From positions 4,429,001 through 4,493,000 of the forward strand of contig NZ_LT607733.1 in assembly GCF_900091445.1 (NCBI RefSeq): a DNA stretch of 64,000 nt, in the 5' to 3' direction. This DNA is from Micromonospora echinofusca. Its GTDB lineage: Bacteria > Actinomycetota > Actinomycetes > Mycobacteriales > Micromonosporaceae. The position numbers and the translations under genes were made by a program. Positions 17,321-25,113 of this stretch are shown here, piece after piece. The notes beneath the pieces were generated by a model. The model had not been told where the DNA came from. It did no database searches and saw only the letters and a program-made list of their open reading frames with translations. Positions within the stretch are counted from its first letter, which is position 1. The number at the start of each line of letters is the position of its first letter.

Positions 17321-18508
17321 TCAGACCAGGCCCAGACTGGTGGCGAGATCAGTGATCGCCGTAGGCGCGTTCGGATGTTGGGCAACCTCGACGACGACGT
17401 TCCGCGCCGTCGGTCGGTGCCGTATCTCCGATGGCGCTATGTTGTCGGCCTGCATCAGAGTCCGAGCCGCCTCGGTTACATCGCCGATCTGGAGGTACGC
17501 ACGCGCGGCGTTGATCAGATGCGCGGCACGATGTTCGAGCGGCAGCCATCGCCATCCGTCTCGCACGATGGTTCTCTCGTGCTGGGCAACCGCACCGGTC
17601 CCCTCGTCCAGTTCGACTGCGGCGGCCACTCGGGCCAGGTCGACGGCCGTCGGTCCAAAGGCCGTCTGATGGTGGTCCTGCCCGTCGCCCACCCGGGCAG
17701 CCATCTCCGTCGCCTCGTCCAGCAGGTCACCGGCGGCGCGGTCGTCGCCCGCTCTGGCCGCTGTCAGGGCAGCCTGCATGAGTAGCGAACCGCACAGGGA
17801 CAGCTCCTGCGGTGTGCCATCGTCCAGGTCGGCTGGAGCAACCCGGTACGCGGCGGCCAGCAGCATCGTCTTCGCCCGCGCCGACGCGCGCAGCACCTGG
17901 CCGAGCTGCACCGCCGCGCAGGCCAGCAGCACCCGGTCACCGGTCGCGGCGGACATCGCTCGGTCGGCGGTCAGCCAGGCGAGGCTTACCTCGTCGAGCT
18001 TGACCAGCAGCGCCGCCGTCACCCGGTACGCCTGCACCACGGCCGTACGGTCAGCATTCGGGTTCCGCGCCTGAAGCCGTTGGACATCCGTCAACAGCGT
18101 CGGCAATCGCTCGATCAACTGCGGATACCGGGCGTGCTGGTAGGTGGTCCACGCGTGTCCCACCGCCCGGCTCAACTGGTCAGGTGACGCGTCCCGGCAA
18201 GCAACCGGTTGACCGAACGCCATCCCGTACGTGGACAGGGCCGCCCGGATCCGGGAAATGCCTTCGGTACGCTCGGCCAGCTCGGCGGACTGAGCATCAC
18301 GTCCGAGCAGTGCCGCGGTGTCGACCCGAAGAACCGCGGCAATTTCCCGGATGGTCGACACCCGCTCCAAGGACCGCACCCCGCGCTCGACCTTGTCCAC
18401 CCAGCTCTTGGATTTCCCCAGGCGATCCGCGAATGACTGCTGTGACAGCTTGCGCCGTGCCCGCAGGTAGGCAACACGCCGACCGATCGGCACCGAATCA
18501 CCGGTCAC
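17321..18508 (-). CDS. XRE-family regulator with TPR-like C-terminal domain
   Basis: A 395-residue protein. Residues 8-62 are a helix-turn-helix of XRE type (RRKLSQQSFADRLGKSKSWVDKVERG). The rest is an alpha-helical TPR-like region of the kind seen in actinomycete regulators that bind peptide or protein partners. GTG start; it overlaps by 11 bases the end of a 53-residue reading frame, suggesting coupling. It points toward attL and is likely part of the element's control circuit. Its second half resembles that of the divergent XRE gene only in general layout. Confidence 0.85.
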   Translation of the reverse strand: MTGDSVPIGRRVAYLRARRKLSQQSFADRLGKSKSWVDKVERGVRSLERVSTIREIAAVLRVDTAALLGRDAQSAELAERTEGISRIRAALSTYGMAFGQPVACRDASPDQLSRAVGHAWTTYQHARYPQLIERLPTLLTDVQRLQARNPNADRTAVVQAYRVTAALLVKLDEVSLAWLTADRAMSAATGDRVLLACAAVQLGQVLRASARAKTMLLAAAYRVAPADLDDGTPQELSLCGSLLMQAALTAARAGDDRAAGDLLDEATEMAARVGDGQDHHQTAFGPTAVDLARVAAAVELDEGTGAVAQHERTIVRDGWRWLPLEHRAAHLINAARAYLQIGDVTEAARTLMQADNIAPSEIRHRPTARNVVVEVAQHPNAPTAITDLATSLGLV

Positions 18509-18659
18509 GACGCCACCGCCGATCCGGCACAGCCCGAGTCGTTTCCTCGACTGGTATGCGCTCAGCCTCGGCCTGCTCCAGAATCCGCCTCTTGGCCGCC
18601 TCCTGCTCCGCTGCCTGGGTCCGCTCGCCCGCCCCGTCGCCTGCGGTGTTGTCGCTCAT
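18498..18659 (-). CDS. Small charged protein overlapping the XRE gene (hypothetical)
   Basis: A 53-codon frame starting ATG with GGAGG eight bases upstream and rich in Glu, Ala, Gln and Arg (EQEAAKRRILEQAEAERIPVEE), predicted as one long helix. It ends 11 bases inside the XRE regulator gene, so translation could be coupled. No family recognised. Its good ribosome site and the shared transcript argue that it is real; no other support. Confidence 0.5.
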   Translation of the reverse strand: MSDNTAGDGAGERTQAAEQEAAKRRILEQAEAERIPVEETTRAVPDRRWRRDR

Positions 18660-18770
18660 CCCTGCCTCCGCAGTGCTTCCGCTCCCGCTTCATGTGGGAT
18701 CTACTCTGGTGACCGCGCGACTACGCTCGGAAGCACCTCGATGCTTTCAGGACCTTTCACAGGGGATCCG

Positions 18771-19850
18771 ATGGATGACCTCGGTGTGCAATTGAGGCAG
18801 GCTCGGATTGAGGCAGGCGTGACCCTGGCCTCCATCGCGACCCGTACCTGCTACTCGGCCTCGCACCTCAGCAACGTCGAAGCGGGACGCCGGACCGCGA
18901 CGCCAGACATCGTGCTCGCGTACGCGCGAGCGTTGGGAGAAGCGGACGTGAGACGCAGAGACCTCCTCGCCGCAGCCACCATCGGCCCCATCGCCGCCAA
19001 CGAGTTGATACGCAACGGCTTCACCGCCGCACTCGCCGGCCACCGCGACAGCACCGACCGCTGGCGTGACCGCGTCGACCAGTACGGCCGCGACTACATG
19101 GAGATCGGCGCGGATTCCCTGCAAACACGGCTCGCGAGCGACCTCGTCGTCATGCAACAGCAACTCGACAACCCGGCCATGTGGGCGACCGCCGCCCGTG
19201 CCCTGACCACCTACGGCAAGACGACCAAGGACCCGACCGAGGCGATCGGCTGGTACGACACCGCCCGGGTCGCCGCCGACCGCTCCGACGACCTCGCCGT
19301 CCGTGTCTGGGTACGCGGTCGAGCCGCCATCGCTCTGGCCTACGAGGGCGCCGCACTCCCCGTCGCACAGCGCTACGCGGACGAAGCCATCGCATTGTCT
19401 GACCGTCCCTCACTCGGTCGGCTCCAGGCACTGATGGCCCGCGCACACGTCGCCGCTGGACGCGGCGACACCGCCGCAGCCATCGCCTCGGACGAGGACG
19501 CGCAACGGGTCTTCGACCACACCGCCTCACCCGACGGCGAAATCTCCGACGCCGCCGTCCCGGCCTGGCGCATGGCGACCTTCCGGTCCATGCTCTACGC
19601 CCGCCTCGGGCTGATCCAACCCGGCGAGCAGGCCCAGACCGACGCCGACCGCCTCCGGCCCGCCTCGCTGACACGCTTCGCCACCCACATCGAACTCCAT
19701 CGCGCCCTCATGATGGCCAAAGCCGGCGACGGACCCGGCGGACTGGCACACGCCCGACGCGCATGGGCAGCACTACCGACCAACCGCCGCTCGCAAACCC
19801 TCGGCCTCGTTCTCCGCGAAGTCGAGAAGGCCGCCCGACAGCGACGCTGA
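18771..19850 (+). CDS. XRE-family regulator, divergent, with TPR-like domain
   Basis: A 359-residue protein. The N-terminal helix-turn-helix (LRQARIEAGVTLASIATRTCYSASHLSNVEAGRR) is followed by a helical region with RDLLAAATIGPIAANELI and several TPR-like repeats. This is a frequent type in Micromonospora and Streptomyces integrative elements and near specialised pathways. The ATG at 18771 is chosen over one 30 bp upstream because AGGGGA precedes it. It is divergent from the 53-codon gene and XRE regulator, with a 111 bp shared promoter region. Confidence 0.85.
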   Translation: MDDLGVQLRQARIEAGVTLASIATRTCYSASHLSNVEAGRRTATPDIVLAYARALGEADVRRRDLLAAATIGPIAANELIRNGFTAALAGHRDSTDRWRDRVDQYGRDYMEIGADSLQTRLASDLVVMQQQLDNPAMWATAARALTTYGKTTKDPTEAIGWYDTARVAADRSDDLAVRVWVRGRAAIALAYEGAALPVAQRYADEAIALSDRPSLGRLQALMARAHVAAGRGDTAAAIASDEDAQRVFDHTASPDGEISDAAVPAWRMATFRSMLYARLGLIQPGEQAQTDADRLRPASLTRFATHIELHRALMMAKAGDGPGGLAHARRAWAALPTNRRSQTLGLVLREVEKAARQRR

Positions 19851-20017
19851 ACCACCAGAAACTCGACCCCTCGTTGGTAAGTTCTGGGCGCTCCGTCCGG
19901 CGGAGTCCGTCCGCGTCCGCGACCTCGGACGGCTGTCTGCGTCCGGCCGGCGGCGGCTGCCCTCCTCTCGGCACGTTGCTGTCACTGCTGCTGTCAGCGA
20001 CCTCCGCGCGAGAGCGA
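19851..20017. other. Intergenic, no feature recognised
   Basis: Convergent gap between the XRE gene and the 74-residue hypothetical gene. It contains only short imperfect G+C-rich repeats; no clear terminator hairpin was found. Confidence 0.4.
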
Positions 20018-20242
20018 TCAAATCCGGCGTCGAGGTTCCTTCCCGGGAGCGTCGCCGTACGGGAGCGAGACGCCCAAGGCTCGCCAGAGGTCGTAGAGCA
20101 CCCGCCCGAGCCTTTCGCTGTCGTCACTCGACAACTGAGCGATGGGCATGCCGGCGGCCTGGTGCTCGCCGATGTTGTAGATCAGGTCCGCGAGCGACGT
20201 GGCTGTCGGTCGGTCAAGGCGAAGAACAACTTCCTTAGGCAT
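20018..20242 (-). CDS. Hypothetical 74-residue protein
   Basis: Begins MPKEVVLRLDRPTATSLADL and is mostly helical with a conserved-looking centre (IYNIGEHQAAGMPIAQLSSDDSERLGRVLYDLW) and a basic tail. The ATG is chosen because codon usage and composition become protein-like only from here; the longer in-frame version adds a low-quality Arg/Ser stretch. No family recognised. Position inside the element suggests accessory cargo. Confidence 0.6.
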   Translation of the reverse strand: MPKEVVLRLDRPTATSLADLIYNIGEHQAAGMPIAQLSSDDSERLGRVLYDLWRALGVSLPYGDAPGKEPRRRI

Positions 20243-20422
20243 GTCCCGCACCCTACGGCTGTCTGACAGCCCAGCCACGGTCCCGACGGCCCGTCCACGG
20301 CCCGAAGTCGGTGAGTTGAAGCGGAACCTAGACCGGGCCTCCCGTGACCTGCGCTGACCTGACCGGCGCACTGGTCACGCCCCATCTTGGGCTCACGTCA
20401 TTGGTCGCTGGTTGCCGACGTT

Positions 20423-20662
20423 TCACGCCGTCTTGTGCCCCGTGTGTGCCCCAGAACCTGGCAGTTGTTTCTCGGGGCGTTGGTGCTTCCTGGCACCCCG
20501 GATGCCAACTCCCGTCAACGCACCACCGACCGCGCACAAGGTTGGAGCAGACAAGGGCCAACCTCCTTCGGGCACATACGCCAAGGTCATGGCGAGTGCA
20601 GTGGCGGCCATCAGTGCACCGACTACCGCTAAGAGCAGGTACAAACGGCGTCGCCTACGCAT
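20423..20662 (-). CDS. Small two-helix membrane protein (hypothetical)
   Basis: A 79-residue product. After a basic start (MRRRRRLYLL) come two hydrophobic helices (about residues 6-27 and 36-50) and a hydrophilic tail (RGARKHQRPEKQLPG). The start is the ATG directly before the arginine run. No family or motif. Could be a membrane accessory of the element; real-gene status rests on the coherent topology. Confidence 0.5.
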   Translation of the reverse strand: MRRRRRLYLLLAVVGALMAATALAMTLAYVPEGGWPLSAPTLCAVGGALTGVGIRGARKHQRPEKQLPGSGAHTGHKTA

Positions 20663-20863
20663 GGGACCAGTAGAGCATGGGCGGGCGGCCCCAGGGCGTG
20701 CGGCTGACTCCTTGACCCCCAGGCAACCAGCACCGCCACGTGAGCTGCTGTTGCATGGTCCTTGACCTGGGAGCGCGGTCCGCCATCGTCCGTGCGTGTC
20801 CACTGGCGTCCGCCCCGATCGTCACTCGGTTAGTCACCCAGCCGGCCCATCATCCCAAAGAGA

Positions 20864-21424
20864 TCAGGAAGCTAGGCTTCGTAGACGGTCTGCGATTACG
20901 AAGGCTGCGTCGTCCGAGCCCTGACGCACCCTTGTGCCGGTTATAGCGTCGGCCAACGCGACCAACTCCTCCGGTGGCAGGCTGTTCACTCCTCGTACGG
21001 GCAATTTCACCTGGATTTCCGGGTTCGGAGCAGCGACCAGCAGTGACATGACGCCTCGCCTTGGGTCATCCTCCGTGTCGATATTCGCCGTGGACAGGTC
21101 CACCCACCGCGTCCGGAGCCACAGGCGCTCACCGAGCAACGTCCCGTCCAGCCACGCTCCATACGGAATCACAGCGACCATTGCCAAGCTGACCGCTCCT
21201 ACGATGTAGGCCCCCAAGAAGCACCAGGCAGAGACGAACAGGTGAGGTAGCAGCGAGCCCCACACGTTGATCGGGCTCTCCGTAAGCGACTCAAAGATCA
21301 GGTCAAAGGGCACCCAGAGCAGGAACCCTCCCACGACGATAAACGGCAGACTGAACCCGAACGCCCGGGCCTTCCTCGCTGCACCGGCACCCACCGACAG
21401 CCGAACCTTCGAACGTCGTCGCAT
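20864..21424 (-). CDS. Membrane protein with soluble C-terminal domain (hypothetical)
   Basis: A 186-residue product with a basic N-terminus and two to three hydrophobic helices (about 24-45, 58-75, 75-95). A soluble PH-like stretch follows (WVDLSTANIDTEDDPRRGVMSLLVAAPNPEIQVKLPV, then LPPEELVALADAI). The C-terminal half resembles the beta-rich part of bacterial PH/YdbS-type proteins, but this is only an impression. Codon use is slightly less G+C-rich than the flanking chromosome, fitting a transferred element. Confidence 0.65.
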   Translation of the reverse strand: MRRRSKVRLSVGAGAARKARAFGFSLPFIVVGGFLLWVPFDLIFESLTESPINVWGSLLPHLFVSAWCFLGAYIVGAVSLAMVAVIPYGAWLDGTLLGERLWLRTRWVDLSTANIDTEDDPRRGVMSLLVAAPNPEIQVKLPVRGVNSLPPEELVALADAITGTRVRQGSDDAAFVIADRLRSLAS

Positions 21425-22164
21425 GCCCGCCGATCCTATCTCCGTAGAACCAAAGCACTGTCTGCCGCCGACCCGCCGTCTGGGCAGCGGTCCGCCGTCC
21501 GGCCCACCACGTCAAGCGGGCCTTGACGCACGTACGGACCCTGCCACCGGAACAGACTGAGTCGGCTCTCGTGTCACGGACCGCGCCCCCGGCGGACACC
21601 GCCACAGTGGCGCAGTTGACCTAACCTTGCCCGGCACGGACCCGGCTCCCGGGGTCGGAGCTGGCCACCGGCGGCCACCCCTCCCCCTCCCAGGTGAGCG
21701 GTTGACCTAACCTTGCCCGGCACGGACCCGGCTCCCGGGGTCGGAGCTGGCCACCGGCGGCCACCCCTCCCCCTCCCAGGTGAGCGGTTGACCTGACCCT
21801 GAGCGGCTGCGAGCCCGCTCCTGGGCGACCGGCAAGCCGCCGCGCGGACACCGCCCCCATGCTTGGGGCTTGCCGCGCGGACCCGGCGCGCGCCCTCCCT
21901 GCGCCGCGCTGCTCGGGCGCGGCGCGGCCGGCTGCCGGCGACGGACCTCCACCACTCTCTGAGCCACCCCCGTCTGCGGCGGCCCCTCCGGGCTTTCCGC
22001 TCTCCGCGCCAGCCGCAGGGCGTGTTGCGTGGCCGGAGTCGGAGCGCCAGCGAAGCGACGGACACGCGCCCAGGCGGCGGCGCGTGCGGCCCGTTCAGGG
22101 CCGCCTTGATAGACGTAAGGAAAGTCCTCACACACGGCCGGCAGCCGGCTTGTCCTCCGTCGGC
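21425..22164. other. 740-bp gene-free region of the element with structured repeats
   Basis: No convincing gene on either strand; the open frames are low-complexity Arg/Ala/Pro. It contains the 86-bp tandem repeat (21615-21786) and a very G+C-rich stretch full of short inverted repeats (21860-22090). In pSAM2-like elements, non-coding repeat tracts can be origins or transfer (clt/oriT) sites; this is a guess for here. Confidence 0.5.
21615..21786. repeat. 86-bp perfect tandem duplication
   Basis: Two identical 86-bp units (21615-21700 and 21701-21786), each starting GTTGACCTAACCTTG and ending CAGGTGAGCG. The first eight bases of a third unit follow at 21787. Each unit contains a self-complementary GGCCACCGGCGGCC segment. 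Confidence 0.9.
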
Positions 22165-24142
22165 TGATGTGCGACACGCGTCCGCCAGGTGATCTGCGAC
22201 AGTGGTCGGTTTCGGCACTCTGAGCCCGACGTCTCCGCGGGGCGTCGGGACTCGGGGAGGCCGGGATTGGCGCTGGTTGTCTTGTCGGTTGTCGAGCAGC
22301 GGTTGGACGCGGTCCGTGCGGTGCTGGCCGGGTCGGATGTGGTGGAGGTGGCCGCCAACTGTGGGGTGCATCGGTCGACGGTGCATCGGTGGGTGGGCCG
22401 GTATCTGACTGAGCAGTTGGCGGGGTTGGCTGACCGGTCGCACCGGCCTCACTCGTGCCCTGGTCAGGTGGCGGAGGCGGTTGAGGTCGCGGTGGCGGAG
22501 ATGCGTCGGGAGCATCCCCGGTGGGGGTCGCGGCGGATCCGGTTGGAGATGCTGCGCAAGCCCGGCCCGTGGGTGGTCGAGGACCTGGCGGTGCCGTCGG
22601 AGCGGACGATCGACAGGATTTTGCAGCGGCAGGGGCTGCTGCGGGTCCGGCCCCGGAAACGGCCGAAGGACTCGTATAAGCGGTGGGAACGGCCTGCGCC
22701 GATGCAGTTGTGGCAGATGGACATCGTCGGCGGAGTGCAGTTGGTCAACCCGGCCACTGGTGTAGTGCGGGAGGCGAAGCTGGTCACCGCCGTTGACGAC
22801 CACTCCCGGTACTGCGTGATCGCGAAGGTCGTCGAACGGGCCACCGGCCGGGCGGTGTGTCTGGCGCTGGCGGAGGCCCTGACCCGGTTCGGGGTCCCGG
22901 AGGAGATCATCACCGACAACGGCAAGCAGTTCACCGACCGGTTCGGCAAGTATCGTCCCCGCACCGGTGAGGTGCTGTTCGACAAGATTTGCCGCCATAA
23001 CGGCATCACGCACCGGCTCACCGCGCCGGCTTCACCGAACCAGAACGGCAAGGTGGAACGGTTCCACGGCACCGTCCGCCCGGACTTCCTCGACACCGCC
23101 GAGGCGTTCACCAGCCTCCGGGAAGCCCAGGCCGCGGTGGACGCGTATGTGTTGCACTACAACACCGACCGGCCCCACCAGGCCCTCGACCCGAGAACAC
23201 CGGTCACCCCTGCTGACCGGTTCCAGCCGGTCGGAGCCCAGCAGCGGACGCTGGTCGACCTGTGGCTGCCGCCCACCCTGGACCCCGTCCCCTCCACCGA
23301 GGTCCAGCCGGTGGCAGCCGACGCACCACCGGTCCAGGCCCAGGAGACGGCGGTGGAGCCGGGTGGACCCGTGGAGTTCGACCGGGTTGTCCCGGCATCG
23401 GGCAATCTGATGGTCTGCCAACGCCAGTTCTGGATGGGCACCCACCGGGCCGGCATGGTGGCCCGGATCTGGGCCGACTGCGACCTGATCCACGTCCTCA
23501 TCGCCGGCATCCGGATCAAGACCGTCCGGTCTCACCTGAGCGTCAACGACCTGGCCACCCTCGTTCGCCAGGGCGCCGTCCCGGCCGGCCCCGCACCGCT
23601 GCCGCCGATCGAGGACGGCGACGCCATCGAGGTCGAACGCTGCGTCAACCGAGGCGGCGGGGTCTCACTGGGCCAACACATCGTCCTGGCCGCAGAGATC
23701 CTCGCCGGCCGCCGCGTCGGCATCCGCATCGAGCCGACCACCCTTATGTTCTACGACCTGGACACCCGCGAACTGCTGCGCACCCGCGCCAACCCGCTCC
23801 GCCCGGAACAGATGAAGCGCCTGCGTGGCGCCCGACCGGCAGGACCACCACCACGACCCTCCGTCGAACCCGTTCGGGTGCAACGGAGGGCTTCCAACAG
23901 CGGGATCATCATGGTCGCCGGCCAGAAAGTAGCCCTCGGCCGGCTGCACCGCCACCAGACAGTCACCGTGACCGTGTCCGAAACGACCCTGGCCATCGAA
24001 CTCACCGACGGCGACACCAAGGTCATCCGACGCACGACCACGCAGCCAGTCCGTAGCATCAAAGGCCAGCGACCGCGGATCGCTACCTCAGTTTCCTAGA
24101 CCACCCGTCGCACATCACCTGGCAGAGCTGCGTCGCACATCA
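22165..24142 (+). mobile_element. IS481-type insertion sequence
   Basis: About 2 kb with one transposase gene. Each end carries two copies of TGATGTGCGAC start to start 25 bp apart and inverted between ends: 22165 and 22190 (one C variant) on the left, 24107 and 24132 (complement) on the right. No clear target duplication was seen, so the exact outer limits are uncertain by a few bases. The transposase stop lies directly beside the right inner repeat. Confidence 0.8.
22267..24099 (+). CDS. IS481-family DDE transposase with three-repeat C-terminal extension
   Basis: A 610-residue transposase. An N-terminal helix-turn-helix (VVEVAANCGVHRSTVHRWVGRY) and ADRSHRPH linker are typical of IS481. The integrase core has Asp152 (WQMDIVGG), Asp217 (ITDNGKQF) and Glu264 (NGKVERFHG). 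After the core, residues about 371-425, 456-510 and 538-595 are three related beta-rich repeats, each beginning V(D/E/Q)R then a Gly-rich turn. The TTG start is chosen for the GGGGAGG eight bases before it; frame stays open to GTG 22189 inside the left end. Confidence 0.88.
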   Translation: MALVVLSVVEQRLDAVRAVLAGSDVVEVAANCGVHRSTVHRWVGRYLTEQLAGLADRSHRPHSCPGQVAEAVEVAVAEMRREHPRWGSRRIRLEMLRKPGPWVVEDLAVPSERTIDRILQRQGLLRVRPRKRPKDSYKRWERPAPMQLWQMDIVGGVQLVNPATGVVREAKLVTAVDDHSRYCVIAKVVERATGRAVCLALAEALTRFGVPEEIITDNGKQFTDRFGKYRPRTGEVLFDKICRHNGITHRLTAPASPNQNGKVERFHGTVRPDFLDTAEAFTSLREAQAAVDAYVLHYNTDRPHQALDPRTPVTPADRFQPVGAQQRTLVDLWLPPTLDPVPSTEVQPVAADAPPVQAQETAVEPGGPVEFDRVVPASGNLMVCQRQFWMGTHRAGMVARIWADCDLIHVLIAGIRIKTVRSHLSVNDLATLVRQGAVPAGPAPLPPIEDGDAIEVERCVNRGGGVSLGQHIVLAAEILAGRRVGIRIEPTTLMFYDLDTRELLRTRANPLRPEQMKRLRGARPAGPPPRPSVEPVRVQRRASNSGIIMVAGQKVALGRLHRHQTVTVTVSETTLAIELTDGDTKVIRRTTTQPVRSIKGQRPRIATSVS

Positions 24143-24180
24143 GCTGTCGGATCACAGCGGCAGCCGGCTTCCCCAGGCCG

Positions 24181-24549
24181 CTACTCGGCCTCAGCCAGGT
24201 AGCCGACGTACGGTGACCCAGCCGCAGAGCGCACGTTGTAGCCCCAGCGGCGCAACGCCTGCATGATCTTTCTAGCGCCGGCGGGGTTCGCTGAGTGGAC
24301 GTAAACGACGCCGATATCGAACGGGCGCTCCACAAACGCGGCCCGCTCCAGCACCTCGACGACGGGCCAGATCGTGTCGTCCTCGCCGAGGTCGTGATCC
24401 AGCCACAGCTCGTCCAATCGCTGTCCGCAGTGTCGCTCCAGCGCCTCAATGCCGGCCCTGCTGGTACGCGCAACTTGTGCCACCCGGCCATCAACGAACG
24501 AGCGCAGGTCGTCAACCAGCACAATTCTTGGCAGCTTCTCGGTATCCAC
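24181..24549 (-). CDS. Cyclic-phosphate-processing receiver-like (cPPRec) protein
   Basis: A 122-residue single-domain protein with receiver-like order: VLVDDLRSF acidic pair near the N-terminus, LWLDHDLGEDD in the centre and VYVHSANPAGARKIMQALRRWGYNV at the C-terminus. This His/Asn/Ser signature matches stand-alone cPPRec domains, found in phages and mobile elements and proposed to act on cyclic phosphates; no phosphoacceptor role is implied. GTG start. It lies just right of the IS481 element, which may have separated it from its former neighbours. Confidence 0.7.
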   Translation of the reverse strand: MDTEKLPRIVLVDDLRSFVDGRVAQVARTSRAGIEALERHCGQRLDELWLDHDLGEDDTIWPVVEVLERAAFVERPFDIGVVYVHSANPAGARKIMQALRRWGYNVRSAAGSPYVGYLAEAE

Positions 24550-25113
24550 GGCACCATCCTTGGGCCAGCACCGCCGCCATCGCCACCGCTATTGGGGCCC
24601 GCACTTCGCACCGGACTACGGCGGGTTGACGTGTCGGTACCCGGTGCTACTCTGGCGCTCGTCGAGCACACCAGCGCGGCCTTCCTGCCGGATCGCTGGA
24701 CTCGACGTCGGAGATGCTGAGCGGCCTTCCTGCCGCTGACGCGGGCCACGTCCCGCCGGCTCTCGATCGCACCGGCCACCATGCCGGTTCCCGAATCCGC
24801 TGAGCGGCCCCAACACGGTCTTCCCTGCCGTCCACGATGGCCCGGATTCGCACTGCTTCACGGTGGGGACAGCCTGCGGCAACCCGCCGGATGCCGACAT
24901 CCCAGGCTCCCACCCGTGCCGGCCCATTCGGCAGGTTCACGAGCGTGAAAGGACATGACCCATCGGCGGGAAGTGGCATCACCGGCCATCCGCCCTCCGG
25001 CGTCAGCCGCCTCTCGGCGGTGCCAGGAGACACGACGAACACCACCAGCGGACCAGGTCCACGGCTGGTGGTGCTTCGTCTCCCGTCCCTGCCACCTCGA
25101 AGAGGAGACAGTC
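24550..25113 (+). promoter_or_regulatory. Leader and presumed origin/control region upstream of rep
   Basis: No credible gene. A plus-strand promoter candidate, TTGACG-16-TACTCT (24626-24653), would give a leader of about 450 nt before rep. The leader contains a repeated GCGGCCTTCCTGCCG motif (about 24676 and 24722) and the large nested hairpin at 25034-25080. The layout suggests control of Rep synthesis or a replication origin; neither is shown by sequence alone. Confidence 0.5.
25034..25080 (+). promoter_or_regulatory. Large nested hairpin upstream of rep
   Basis: GACGAA pairs with TTCGTC, ACCACCAGC with GCTGGTGGT, and an inner GGACC with GGTCC. Nineteen or so base pairs are interrupted only by 1-3 nt bulges. 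It ends 33 bp before the rep GTG. Candidate attenuator, translation control structure or nick/primer site. Confidence 0.6.

Noticed and set aside
22163..24146. Target-site duplication for the IS481 element
   Set aside because: Flanks (CGTCG and TGTCGG) share GTCG but not directly abutting the ends, so no duplication can be claimed.
24647..25045. 132-codon minus-strand frame upstream of rep
   Set aside because: No ribosome site, Arg/Pro-rich composition, and it covers the promoter and hairpin region.
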